Assembly: GCF_020085105.1 (NCBI RefSeq)
Contig: NC_058061.1
Coordinates: forward strand, 1,501,784 to 1,565,783
DNA: 64,000 nucleotides
Source of the DNA: Siniperca chuatsi
Taxonomy: Eukaryota; Chordata; Actinopteri; Centrarchiformes; Sinipercidae
Reading direction: 5' to 3'
Shown here: piece by piece, positions 12,151-23,784 of the stretch
Layout of the letters: the number at the start of each line of letters is the position of its first letter
How positions within the stretch are numbered: position 1 is the stretch's first letter
Notes under the pieces: generated by a model
Seen by the model: only the letters and a program-made list of their open reading frames with translations
Databases searched by the model: none
Told to the model about the DNA's origin: nothing
Program-made: the position numbers and the translations under genes

Positions 12151-15100
12151 GAAAATCAACAAAATGATGGAGAACAGCAGGAAGGAGAAAAAAGGAAATA
12201 AACAAAAGGATGGAGAACAGCAGGAAGGAGAAAAAAGGAAATAAACAAAAGGATGGAGAACAGCAGGAAGGAGAAAAAAGGAAATAAACGAAAGGATGGA
12301 GAACAGCAGGAAGGAGAAAAAAGGAAATAAACGAAAGGATGGAGAACAGCAGGAAGGAGAAAAAAGGAAATAAACGAAATGATGGAGAACAGCAGGAAGG
12401 AGAAAAAAGGAAATAAACATGGAAAATAAACGAAAGGATGGAGAACAGCAGGAAGGAGAAAAAAGGAAATAAACATGGAAAATAAACGAAAGGATGGAGA
12501 ACAGCAGGAAGGAGAAAAAAGGAAATAAACATGGAAAATAAACGAAAGGATGGAGAACAGCAGGAAGGAGAAAAAAGGAAATAAACGAAAGGATGGAGAA
12601 CAGCAGGAAGGAGAAAAAAGGAAATAAACGAAATGATGGAGAACAGCAGGAAGGAGAAAAAAGGAAATAAACATGGAAAATAAATGAAAGGATGGAGAAC
12701 AGCAGGAAGGAGAAAAAAGGAAATAAACGAAATGATGGAGAACAGCAGGAAGGAGAAAAAAGGAAATAAACAAAAGGATGGAGAACAGCAGGAAGGAGAA
12801 AACGAAATGATGGAGAACAGCAGGAAGGAGAAAAAGGAAATAAACGAAAGGATGGAGAACAGCAGGAAGGAGAAAAAGGAAATAAACAAAAGGATGGAGA
12901 ACAGCAGGAAGGAGAAAAAGGAAATAAACGAAAGGATGGAGAACAGCAGGAAGGAGAAAAAGGAAATAAACGAAAGGATGGAGAACAGCAGGAAGGAGAA
13001 AAAGGAAATAAACGAAATGATGGAGAACAGCAGGAAGGAGAAAAAGGAAATAAACATGGAAAATAAACGAAAGGATGGAGAACAGCAGGAAGGAGAAAAA
13101 GGAAATAAACATGGAAAATAAACGAAAGGATGGAGAACAGCAGGAAGGAGAAAAAGGAAATAAACATGGAAAATAAACGAAAGGATGGAGAACAGCAGGA
13201 AGGAGAAAAAGGAAATAAACATGGAAAATAAACGAAAGGATGGAGAACAGCAGGAAGGAGAAAAAGGAAATAAACGAAAGGATGGAGAACAGCAGGAAGG
13301 AGAAAAAAGGAAATAAACGAAATGATGGAGAACAGCAGGAAGGAGAAAAAAGGAAATAAACATGGAAAATAAATGAAAGGATGGAGAACAGCAGGAAGGA
13401 GAAAAAAGGAAATAAACGAAATGATGGAGAACAGCAGGAAGGAGAAAAAAGGAAATAAACAAAAGGATGGAGAACAGCAGGAAGGAGAAAAAAGGAAATA
13501 AACGAAATGATGGAGAACAGCAGGAAGGAGAAAAAAGGAAATAAACAAAATGATGGAGAACAGCAGGAAGGAGAAAAAAGGAAATAAACGAAATGATGGA
13601 GAACAGCAGGAAGGAGAAAAAAGGAAATAAACGAAAGGATGGAGAACAGCAGGAAGGAGAAAAAGGAAATAAACGAAATGATGGAGAACAGCAGGAAGGA
13701 GAAAAAGGAAATAAACGAAATGATGGAGAACAGCAGGAAGGAGAAAAAAGGAAATAAACAAAAGGATGGAGAACAGCAGGAAGGAGAAAAAAGGAAATAA
13801 ACGAAATGATGGAGAACAGCAGGAAGGAGAAAAAAGGAAATAAACGAAATGATGGAGAACAGCAGGAAGGAGAAAAAAGGAAATAAACAAAAGGATGGAG
13901 AACAGCAGGAAGGAGAAAAAAGGAAATAAACAAAAGGATGGAGAACAGCAGGAAGGAGAAAAAAGGAAATAAACGAAATGATGGAGAACAGCAGGAAGGA
14001 GAAAAAAGGAAATAAACGAAAGGATGGAGAACAGCAGGAAGGAGAAAAAAGGAAATAAACGAAATGATGGAGAACAGCAGGAAGGAGAAAAAAGGAAATA
14101 AACATGTAAAATAAACGAAAGGATGGAGAACAGCAGGAAGGAGAAAAAAGGAAATAAAGGAAATGATGGAGAACAGCAGGAAGGAGAAAAAAGGAAATAA
14201 ACGAAAGGATGGAGAACAGCAGGAAGGAGAAAAAAGGAAATAAACGAAAGGATGGAGAACAGCAGGAAGGAGAAAAAAGGAAATAAACATGGAAAATATA
14301 GGAAAGGATGGAGAACAGCAGGAAGGAGAAAAAAGGAAATAAACGAAATGATGGAGAACAGCAGGAAGGAGAAAAAAGGAAATAAACATGTAAAATAAAC
14401 GAAAGGATGGAGAACAGCAGGAAGGAGAAAAAAGGAAATAAAGGAAATGATGGAGAACAGCAGGAAGGAGAAAAAAGGAAATAAACGAAAGGATGGAGAA
14501 CAGCAGGAAGGAGAAAAAAGGAAATAAACGAAAGGATGGAGAACAGCAGGAAGGAGAAAAAAGGAAATAAAGGAAATGATGGAGAACAGCAGGAAGGAGA
14601 AAAAGGAAATAAACGAAAGGATGGAGAACAGCAGGAAGGAGAAAAAGGAAATAAACGAAAGGATGGAGAACAGCAGGAAGGAGAAAAAAGGAAATAAACA
14701 TGGAAAATATAGGAAAGGATGGAGAACAGCAGGAAGGAGAAAAAAGGAAATAAACGAAATGATGGAGAACAGCAGGAAGGAGAAAAAAGGAAATAAACAT
14801 GTAAAATAAACGAAAGGATGGAGAACAGCAGGAAGGAGAAAAAAGGAAATAAAGGAAATGATGGAGAACAGCAGGAAGGAGAAAAAAGGAAATAAACGAA
14901 ATGATGGAGAACAGCAGGAAGGAGAAAAAAGGAAATAAAGGAAATGATGGAGAACAGCAGGAAGGAGAAAAAAGGAAATAAACGAAAGGATGGAGAACAG
15001 CAGGAAGGAGAAAAAAGGAAATAAACGAAAGGATGGAGAACAGCAGGAAGGAGAAAAAAGGAAATAAACAAAATGATGGAGAACAGCAGGAAGGAGAAAA

Positions 15101-15925
15101 AAGGAAATAAACATGTAAAATAAACGAAATGATGGAGAACAGCAGGAAGGAGAAAAAAGGAAATAAAGGAAATGATGGAGAACAGCAGGAAGGAGAAAAA
15201 AGGAAATAAACGAAAGGATGGAGAACAGCAGGAAGGAGAAAAAAGGAAATAAACGAAAGGATGGAGAACAGCAGGAAGGAGAAAAAAGGAAATAAACAAA
15301 AGGATGGAGAACAGCAGGAAGGAGAAAAAAGGAAATAAACGAAAGGATGGAGAACAGCAGGAAGGAGAAAAAAGGAAATAAACATGGAAAATAAAGGAAA
15401 GGATGGAGAACAGCAGGAAGGAGAAAAAAGGAAATAAACGAAAGGATGGAGAACAGCAGGAAGGAGAAAAAAGGAAATAAACATGGAAAATAAAGGAAAG
15501 GATGGAGAACAGCAGGAAGGAGAAAAAAGGAAATAAACATCGAAAATAAACGAAAGGATGGAGAACAGCAGGAAGGAGAAAAAAGGAAATAAACGAAAGG
15601 ATGGAGAACAGCAGGAAGGAGAAAAAAGGAAATAAACATCGAAAATAAACGAAAGGATGGAGAACAGCAGGAAGGAGAAAAAAGGAAATAAACGAAAGGA
15701 TGGAGAACAGCAGGAAGGAGAAAAAAGGAAATAAACATGGAAAATAAACGAAAGGATGGAGAACAGCAGGAAGGAGAAAAAAGGAAATAAACATGGAAAA
15801 TAAACGAAAGGATGGAGAACAGCAGGAAGGAGAAAAAAGGAAATAAACGAAAGGATGGAGAACAGCGGGAAGGAGAAAAAAGGAAATAAACGAAAGGATG
15901 GAGAACAGCGGGAAGGAGAAAAAGT
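12150..15925 (+). repeat. Large 43-bp purine-rich minisatellite (about 82 copies)
   Basis: Tandem array of the unit GATGGAGAACAGCAGGAAGG followed by AGAAAAAAGGAAATAAACGAAAG, 43 bp. I counted about 82 occurrences of GATGGAGAACAGC by eye. Variants: five instead of six A in the A-run (42-bp units, mainly about 12820-13300), junctions CGAAAGG, CAAAAGG, CGAAATG and AGGAAATG, and a 13-14 bp addition ATGGAAAATAAAC (also ATGTAAAATAAAC and ATCGAAAATAAAC). One unit near 12800 is shortened. C and T are rare on the + strand. All three minus-strand frames are open for more than 3.6 kb, because the unit has no minus-strand stop in any frame. The array lies between two divergent genes, with its left edge about 400 bp upstream of exon 1 of the minus-strand gene. 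Confidence 0.97.
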
Positions 15926-16115
15926 GACTGAAAGTAGGAAAAGAGAGGACAGAGATATGGAGAAAGAGAAAATAATTCTGTATTTCTTTAAGAAGGAGAG
16001 ACAGAATGGGAAAAGAAATAAGGAAGGAAAGAAGGAAGAAAGGAAACGTGGAAAAGAAGTGAAAAGGGAAAGAACGAGGGAAAGATCAGATAGAAGAAAG
16101 AAAGAAAGGACCCTT
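15925..16115 (+). repeat. Purine-rich flank, right side of minisatellite
   Basis: GA-rich, degenerate sequence (AAGGAAGGAAAGAAGG-type) continuing the purine strand bias for about 190 bp beyond the last recognisable unit. Confidence 0.8.
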
Positions 16116-16639
16116 TGAAATGTAGCAGAGGAAAAGCAGAAAATCTCCCCAGGAGGAAATAAAGTATCAGAGCATCTAAACTGTGCAACGTACAGATGCG
16201 ATGGCCCCACTCCTGGAGACTTCTTAAAGTTTTTTGTGCACTGGACGATAAAAACAGTCCTTGATGTTGCTGCTGGAAGCCGAGAGATAAGTGCAGACAG
16301 GAAGGAGGCTGTTTGTGTTGTTCAGAAGCTGCTGCTGTAATTATCTGCAGCTGGGACAAACAGCCAGCCCTCAGCAGGAATAATAACACTGTTCGGATCT
16401 AAAGATGTCATGAACTACTTATAATCTCTGAAACTCTCCACGTCTCCTGCAGAAACACCCTTTTTACTCCTGCAATTCAGTGGCTTCAGCTCACTCCTGA
16501 CGCAGCCGTATTTTATATTTTATCACTGGATTAGTTCATTATGATGATGGTGATTTATTATTATTATTATTAAGATCCAATAACTGTGCAGATGTGCAGA
16601 ATCAATGACATTTTATCACTTCTCAAAACCTTTTTTAAA

Positions 16640-16866
16640 AGCTTTTTATTAATGCTAGCACACTGTTTTATTTCCAACATGTCGTGTCTCTTTTATTATT
16701 ATTGTTGTTGTTTTTATCTCGTCTTTATGTTGGGTTTTTTTATTCCATTTTATTTTTGTATTATTATTCATTTGTCTCATTTTATTTGCCTCCTAAAATG
16801 TTTTAATCCTGGTTCAACCATGCAAAGCACTTTGTAACTTTGTTTTGAAAACTGCTGTATTATAAA

Positions 16867-16905
<39 letters not shown>
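16640..16905 (+). mobile_element. LINE 3'-end-like fragment with (TTA)n
   Basis: T-rich tract with GCAAAGCACTTTGTAACTTT followed by a (TTA)n array at 16868-16905. The layout is that of a retroelement tail with its terminal microsatellite. Confidence 0.5.
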
Positions 16906-17324
16906 CTAAGAATGGTGCTAATGTTCCTTTCCCCATCACTAGGTGGCAGTATGGGCTCAGTGGGGAGTCATTTCCCAGGTCTCTGGAAATCTGGTGTTAC
17001 AGCAGACACAGTAGAAAAGAACTTTATTTTACACCAAACTAAAGTTCACTGAGACATGAGAGCGAATAACTCAAAGGAAAATACAGACAGAATAACTAAA
17101 ACAGCATTTAAAAAAACACAAGGTTTCTGCAGGTCAGTTTGCATCTGTAATAAAAGACGTCTTGAGCCTTTATGGCTCCACAGTTTATCCATCTGAACAT
17201 CTCACTCTCAGAAATAATATATAATATAATATAATAAAAGAAGAGAAAGACTATTTCCCAAAGTATTCAAACAGTTCAAAAGCGACCAGTTTTGGGATCT
17301 TTGATTCTTTGCACATGTATAAAG

Positions 17325-17760
17325 TCAACAAGCAGTGGCGGGAGAAGTACTCACATCATTTACTTAAGTAAAAGTTAGCATCAAAATATACTTAAAGTAC
17401 CAAAAGTAAAAGCACTCATTATGCAAAATGGCTCATTTCAGAATAATGTTTATTTTATTATTAGATTATAATCATTGGTAGATTAATGTAAGTATCGCTT
17501 TAATGTTGCAGCTGGTACAAGTGGAGCTGGGTAGCTTAATCTATATTTATATATCATTTTATTTATCGACAAAACTTTGTATTTATCATCTGAACCTGTA
17601 AAGTAATTAGTAACTCAGTTTATCACATTCATGTAGTGGAGTAAAAAGCACAATATTATTTCCCTCTGAAATATAGTGTATAAAGTAACACTAACACTCA
17701 AGTACCTCAAAATTGTACTTAAGTACAGTACTTGACTTAACGTTATGACACTTATGCTGC
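17325..17760. repeat. Teleost AGTACTTAAGTA repeat upstream of TBP-like gene
   Basis: GCAGTGGCGGGAGAAGTACT, CTTAAAGTACCAAAAGTAAA, CATTATGCAAAATGGC and CTTAAGTACAGTACTTGACT, in order. It ends about 320 bp upstream of the start codon of the TBP-like gene. Confidence 0.85.
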
Positions 17761-18077
17761 ATTCAAGTCATGTTTACTGTGTTCTGTAGAAAAGTCTTCA
17801 CAACATTATAAGGGGACATTTTCTGAGAGCTCACAAGTTTTTATTGTCTACTCTTTTCTTCCTCCTCTAAGGCTGTTAAAAAAAAAAGGAGCAAGGTAAT
17901 GTCCATCCCTGTCACCTTTTGTCACCTAGCAACAGTGTTGTCATGATGTAACCCGTTTGAATGTAAGCATTTATGTAAACATACCACCAGATTCAGCTGA
18001 TCAGAAATAATAACTTTAGTTTATTTAGTCACGGACTAAAACCAGGTCCCTGGAACGTCGTGGAAGGATCTGCAGCC

Positions 18078-21000
18078 ATGGGCGAGTCAGCGCTGGAGTG
18101 GTACTTTGATAACTTCATTGCAAATGTGAGTACAGGCTGCAGCTCCTCCACTCTGTGCACAAAAAGGGTCAGTTCACCCAAATGACATGTATCTCCTCAA
18201 ACAGTGGATCGTCCACAGAGCGCTTTCACTCGGACTGATGGCTGCTTGGATCTGACAGCGTTAACAGCTGACATGTCGCCTGCCTTAAAGGATGAAACTG
18301 CTGTGATTCTGTATTTGCGGTCGCAGCCGCCTCCATCGTTTTCACTGCAACCGTAACGTGCAGCAGAGTTTTATTCAGATGTTTTCAACTTGCCGCTGCT
18401 GTTCCTACTGAAGATGTAAATCTAAAAAAAACAGCTCACAAATATATAGTTTAATTTAAAAATAGGCTCAGTAATTTCCTGAAACAGCTGCTCACTAGTA
18501 ACAAATGTTACTCAAACAGGAGGAAATGGTGCATTTGTTGGGGACTATTTTCAGTGGCGGATTGATACACATTTTGTGCTCAGACAATTCTTGTTAATAG
18601 GATCCCTTCATCGTCGGTTTATTTCATGAGATTTGTCAACTGATGGTGTAACTCACTCAGTATTCTCTCGCTGCAGGACTCCTCGAAGATGGAGGAGGAG
18701 GAGGAGGAGGAGGTGAACGAAGAGCTGGGCGACAAGCTGTTCCTCAGCTTACTGCCTGATGAGCTCCTAACACTGTACGAGTCCAGCCCGGATGACACAG
18801 GTACGACAACAACTGAACCAAACTGTTTGTTTGAGCTGAAACCAAACAAACGAGCAGAGAATGAGAGCAGAACTGTCAACGTGTTGCCAGGCAGCAGCAC
18901 CAGTCGGGACTACAGCTCCCAGAATTCCACAGCAGCGGCCGAGCGCCCAGGTGGGTCGTCCATGCCGGAGCTGGGTGCCTCCCCCGTTCGTCCCACGACC
19001 CCCGTGATACCTGTGACACAGCAGCCAGAAAACATGCCACAGATACAGTAGGTCACCACAAAACAATCTCCTCGCAGGGTTCATTTAGTAGCTGTTCTGG
19101 AGCTTTCAGCGTTATTACACAGTCTTCCTCATCAGATGGATTTTGTCATGAAATCATAGGTTTCCATTTGGACTTTTTGTCCATATTGAATGTTCATTCT
19201 TGATGTTTGAAACAGTAGCTGACAAACAGGATCTCATCACGAGGTCTGCAGTCCTCCTCAGTGCCCTGCTTCCACAGACTGAGACTGAACTCACTAGTCC
19301 TGTGTGTCATGCTGCATTCATGCGTTGTTGTAAAAGTCCACGTCCAGTGTTGTGTGTTTGTGTGTTTGCGTGCAGGAACGTCATCTCCACGGTGAATCTG
19401 GGCTGTTGTCTGGACCTGCACTTAATTGCTTGCAAAGCGTGGAACGTAGAGTACAGACCAAAGGTACAGAAACTTGAAAACAGGACCCAGAAAAAGACAT
19501 GGACTCTACTTAATTAGGTCCCTTCCAGCTATTTATAAAACTGGGAACTGCTCAGGCGCCCCAGATGACCTGTAGGGGTAATACTTGTTAGTTTGTTTGG
19601 TAATCTGCACTGAAGCACAATAAACTGAAGGGCTTTCTCTCTGTATTTACACATGATCGTGAAGCCCTGTCTTGTAGAAGTGCCCTGTGTCAAAATCTAC
19701 TTTTAGCATCTTAAATATTTCACTTCATATTAAGGTTACATAATGCATATTCTTATTAACTTGGCTTTCAATCAAATTATAACCAAACTCACTTGGGTAA
19801 CCAGAGAAGGGCCCCTCTAGTGAGCTCTGAGGGAACTGAGATCAGCAAAGCTTCAGGTACCAATAATTTTACATGACTTTCTGATTTGAGTCGGCACTGA
19901 GGCTCTAAGAATAACTAAACTGTTTGCATGTTTGTTCTGTTAGACATTTTTGTAAAGTGGGGTGTAACGAACATTGCAGCTTCTAGGGATTTCAGGCTGG
20001 AAAACATGCTCCTCCGGGCTGTGCGTGGGCGAACGTGAAGTTCCAAGACACTCGCAGGGCTGTTTCTTTTATACTTTTATACAGATTTTTTTGCATTATA
20101 TATGTTTTTCTTTTCCATTTTGAATGTGCCAATCAGTGTGTTTGACACACACATTATTGAGATTTAGGAGGTGTGTGTTGGCTTCTCTGCGAACCTCTGC
20201 AGCCTGCAGTAACCCATAACACTCTTCACTGTGTAGACCCACAGCGTCATGTATCTTCAGAAAACCATAATTCCAGCCTTACCTCTTCATTTTCTCCACA
20301 GGAAGGTTAGAGAACAATTTAAGTTGTTAAGCAAGACCAAATCTGTGTCGTACAGTCCAAGGTGAGGCCAACTGCTTGGAAAACAACCTGTAAAGCTTCC
20401 TGTTGTGTTTCAGATTTACAAGGCACTCATCATGAGGATCCGTAAGCCACGAACCACAGCAATAATCTACAAATCTGGAACTATTGTCTGTACAGGAGCA
20501 AAAAGGTCTGTCTGCCTGTCTGTCTGGACTTATCCCCAATAACGGTGGTGCTGCAAGACAGTTTTCAGGACAGTGTATGACCCCCCCCCCCTGTGTTTGT
20601 GCAGTGAGGAGCAGTCACGGCTGGCGGCCAGGAAGTACGCCCGCATAGTGCAGAAGCTGGGCTTCCCCGCCCGTTTCCTGAACTTTAAGATCCAGAATTT
20701 GGTGGCCAGTTGCAGCACCTTCCCACTCAGTTTGGAGCGACTGGCCCACCATCAGAACAGCAGGTCAGGAGACACTGGACGCGGTTGCATGAGCCACGAT
20801 CGTCCATCTGAATGTACCCGGTCCTGCTGACTGAAAGTGTTTAAGTACAATAAGATGATCACAAAGACTGGATGCAGGGGAAAACGTAGCCTAGCTCAAT
20901 CAAAAATGCAAAGAAAAAACAAACGCAAATCAAAGCCTTCTGATTTACATGTTGCATCGCGTTAGCTAACAAGCTAACAAGACTCAGCTAAGGTTTGTTG

Positions 21001-22682
21001 ACTGTAGAGTTAGGACAGCGCTCATGCCTGGCAACCAACCCCACTATGAGGACTTTTCAGTTCCATCGCTAACTGCTACTAAAACCACAATATCTCCTTT
21101 TTTACATGTCTACTTCTACACCTGTTCAATAATCAAGTTTCACTGAATTCTGATCGCTCATGAGACATTTTTATTCTCATGTAAGCAACATGGTTGGACA
21201 GCGAGTGGTTGCTGCCGCCCGACGGCATTGATGTTTTGTATTTTGATTCCATTTAAACAAATGTAACAATCAACACTGACTCGAGATCTTGAGAGACGTG
21301 CTTCAAGATGCGACCACACGTCCGTTTATTTCTCCAGTGTACTTAGTACTTAGTAAGCGTATTATCTCCAAAGGCAGCCATTCAAATCACACAAATCTCC
21401 TGCTGCCTGTATGATGTGAACTTAATAACTTTATGTATAATACAATAACTATGAGCTTGTTGGTTTCCCTGTGGGCATATAGTCCTAACGGAGCCTACTT
21501 GAAAACTAGTTTTTTCCATTGAATCTTGGACATTACCTTGGTGAACACAGTCGAAAACAGTTGTCTTCACCTGATGTCTTGTGAATTAAGAGTTACTCTG
21601 ATTATCGGTGAAGTCTCCATTTAAACACAGATACTGAGTCAGATTTTGTTTTTCACTCTCCACAGTTATGAACCAGAGCTGTTTCCTGCCCTCCACTACA
21701 ACGTGACGCCTGGCATAACTGCCACCATCTTTTCATCTGGGAAGATGTGTTTGAGCGGTAACTTAGCTGTGTTTGTGTCCACATATCCCAGGTTATTGAT
21801 CATGTGATACCACAGAGCAGAGCGGCCAAGCTTGATCAGGCGCAGACACACTGAGAGCAACAATTGATTTGTGTCAATAATCATATCTACAATGCACTGC
21901 GAGCATCCACGCTGATCATGAGCAGCAGCAGAAATCCACCGGAAACATAAAATGGTGTCTTGAAGGTTCTAGGGTTCCGTCAGGAGGTTCTAGTGGGCTT
22001 TGAGGAGGTTCTAGAAGTCCTTCACGTAGTTCTAGTGTTCCTACATGAAGTTCTTGTGGGCACTGAGGAGGTTCTAGGGGTCATTTACATTGTTCTGTTG
22101 TTCCTTTGGAGGGTTCTAATGGTCAATGAGTTTATTCTAGAGGTGCCTAGGTGGTTCTAGTGTTCCCTAAGAGGTTCAAGTGTTATTTTAGGAGGTTCAA
22201 ATGATCATTGAGAAGGTTCTAGAGTTCCTTAGGTAGTTGTAGTGTTCCCTTAAGAGTTTCAAGGGGTCCTTACAATGTTCCAGTAGTCATTGAGGAAGTT
22301 CTAGGGGTCACTGAGGAGTATCTAAGTCCTTAGTTCTAGTGTTCCTTTAAGAAGTTCTAGGGGTCTGACTGGATTCAATGGGTTTTTAAAGAGGTTTTAG
22401 GGGATGTTTAATATGGTCTTGTGGTGATTGAGAAGGTTCTAGGAGTCCTTTTAGATATCCTAAAGGTCACTGGAGGGGGTGGGGGTCTAGGGGTCCTTCA
22501 GGTAGTTTGTGTGATCACTTTCTTTTAATGTCCCTGGATCTGTAGAACCTGTGTTAACTTCACTGTGAAATAGTTCTAATTTTGAAGTCTTGTGTTAAAT
22601 TCCAGGGGCTAAAAAGGAAGCTGAGGTCTACGAAGCGTTTAATATCATCTATCCGGTCCTGAGCTGCTTCAGGAGGCAGTGA
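18078..22682 (+). CDS. tbpl2: TATA-box-binding protein family, TBPL2/TRF3-like, divergent
   Basis: Core-promoter recognition factor of the TBP family, expected in the nucleus with TFIIA and TFIIB. Seven coding exons: 18078-18125, 18677-19047, 19376-19463, 20414-20505, 20605-20763, 21666-21757 and 22606-22682. All junctions are GT-AG and in phase, giving 308 aa and TGA at 22680. Residues 1-140 are a non-conserved N-terminus: an ALEWYFDNF motif that aligns with the LELYLD motif of TBPL2, a Glu run, then [11 protein letters not shown]. Residues from about 141 are the two TBP repeats. These keep [43 protein letters not shown] and YEAFNIIYP. The repeat-1 intercalating Phe pair is Tyr/Tyr (PKIYKAL, IIYKSG); the repeat-2 pair is Phe/Phe (PELFP, TIFSSG). 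Thr in LTGAK is Ser (CLSGAK). The linker before SYEPEL is about 3 residues short. Start context is GCAGCCATGG. I see about 60% identity to TBP, far below usual TBPL2 conservation, so it could be a separate fast-evolving paralogue rather than the orthologue. It is not TBPL1, which lacks [14 protein letters not shown]. Confidence 0.88.
20581..20591 (+). repeat. C11 tract in splice acceptor of TBP-like exon 5
   Basis: Eleven consecutive C, 13 bp before the exon start at 20605, form the polypyrimidine tract of that acceptor. Mononucleotide C runs are length-unstable. Confidence 0.85.
21955..22510 (+). repeat. Degenerate GGTTCTAG tandem array in last intron of TBP-like gene
   Basis: Repeats of AGGTTCTAGGGGTC, AGTTCTAGTGTTCC and TTTAAGAGGTTC words at a loose 20-45 bp spacing. 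It fills most of the 848-bp intron before the last coding exon. The same family resumes downstream of the gene. Confidence 0.85.
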
Positions 22683-22791
22683 AGAGCGATGCACCAAACT
22701 CTGACAGGAGCGGCTGCTCATTTCAAAACTTACGTTACAAAATAGACTGTTTTTGAGTAATTGTTGAACAGGTGTCAACATCCTTAAAGGA

Positions 22792-22797
22792 AATAAA
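22792..22797 (+). terminator. Polyadenylation signal AATAAA after the TBP-like gene
   Basis: A canonical AATAAA hexamer lies 110 bp after the TGA of the TBP-like gene. A short 3' UTR of about 130 nt is therefore plausible. It is the first such hexamer after the stop, but only transcript data would prove use. Confidence 0.45.
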
Positions 22798-23784
22798 TGA
22801 ATGTCTTTCCCTCAGTGGTTCAGACTTGAATATAGATGATTCATTTAAAGTTGAAAATAACACAGACTTCAGGATCTATGTCTCAAACTTGAGTATTGAT
22901 AACTTCTTGGTGTTGACTAAGGCAGGCAGACGGTCTGGGGCGGACTGTGGGGTTTGGGGAAGAGGGCAGGTATCGTTGCTGATAGCTCTGACAGCAACTG
23001 TCTACCTATGCAGACAGTTACATTACTCAGGTCTGAGGCTACAGATAAGTAACTATACTGCCCGAGAATTGCTCCCCTTTGAAGCTCAATAGGTTGAGCA
23101 AGGTATTATGCTAGTGTCAATTGTAGTTCCTCTCACCACCACTCGATGACAGTATGGTTGCAGGTTGGCTTGTGTAAAACTCAACCAATGAACACAGGTT
23201 AAGGGTGCAACAAGGACTCCATGGTCCAAGGTAATATCCATGTAATGTCTGAGAATCGGTTTATTTAATTCAAAGAATCTGAAAATTGGAAGTTTGTTTG
23301 AATAAATTGTCCAAAACTCTGCAGTTATCAGAAAGGAAAGTGTTTTTCACAGTTCCTGATGACATTTTGTATTATATTACTACGTACACCATGGCTGGAT
23401 TAACCCACTTGGGGGCACAGGGGCAAAAATATGCTTTGGGCCCCTAAAGACACCCTGTACCACCAACACCTCTCTGTGCATTGTGTATGTATCATGTCAC
23501 TTTCAAGCGAATTCATTAAACTGCTTACTAACACAATTTAAACCTGAATAATAAAGGTAAATCTAGTTTTTGACACTGGAGCCTTCTTCCAGACAGGGCC
23601 TTAAGACCAGGTAATACTGCAGGGCCTCGTTTATTCTTTATTCTTAATTTGAATCCCCATTGGCTTTCACAAAGTAGTTTCTATTCTTGCTGGGGTCCGC
23701 ACAAAAACAACAATTTAAATCACCGTTAAAGGCCCTTGTCATTTCTGTTGTTATCACAGTCCATACACACAGTGAACGGGGGGC

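Noticed and set aside
12684-13121. Plus-strand open frames encoding MENSRKEKKEINE-type repeats
   Set aside because: Same minisatellite read on the other strand, in sections where unit length is 42 bp so the frame is kept. Not a gene.
12150-15925. CRISPR-like or centromeric satellite interpretation of the tandem array
   Set aside because: Units are directly abutting with no unique spacers, and the locus is flanked by genes in a vertebrate genome. A minisatellite explains it.
11776-16210. Three very long minus-strand open frames (1212-1448 codons) rich in Phe, Ser, Leu
   Set aside because: They are translations of the purine minisatellite in all three frames. No conserved domain, no frame preference, and repeat-unit changes do not respect codons.
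18801-18806. Possible internal splice donor GTACGA in exon 2 of the TBP-like gene
   Set aside because: The open frame continues without interruption to the well-placed donor at 19048, and no matching acceptor improves the model.
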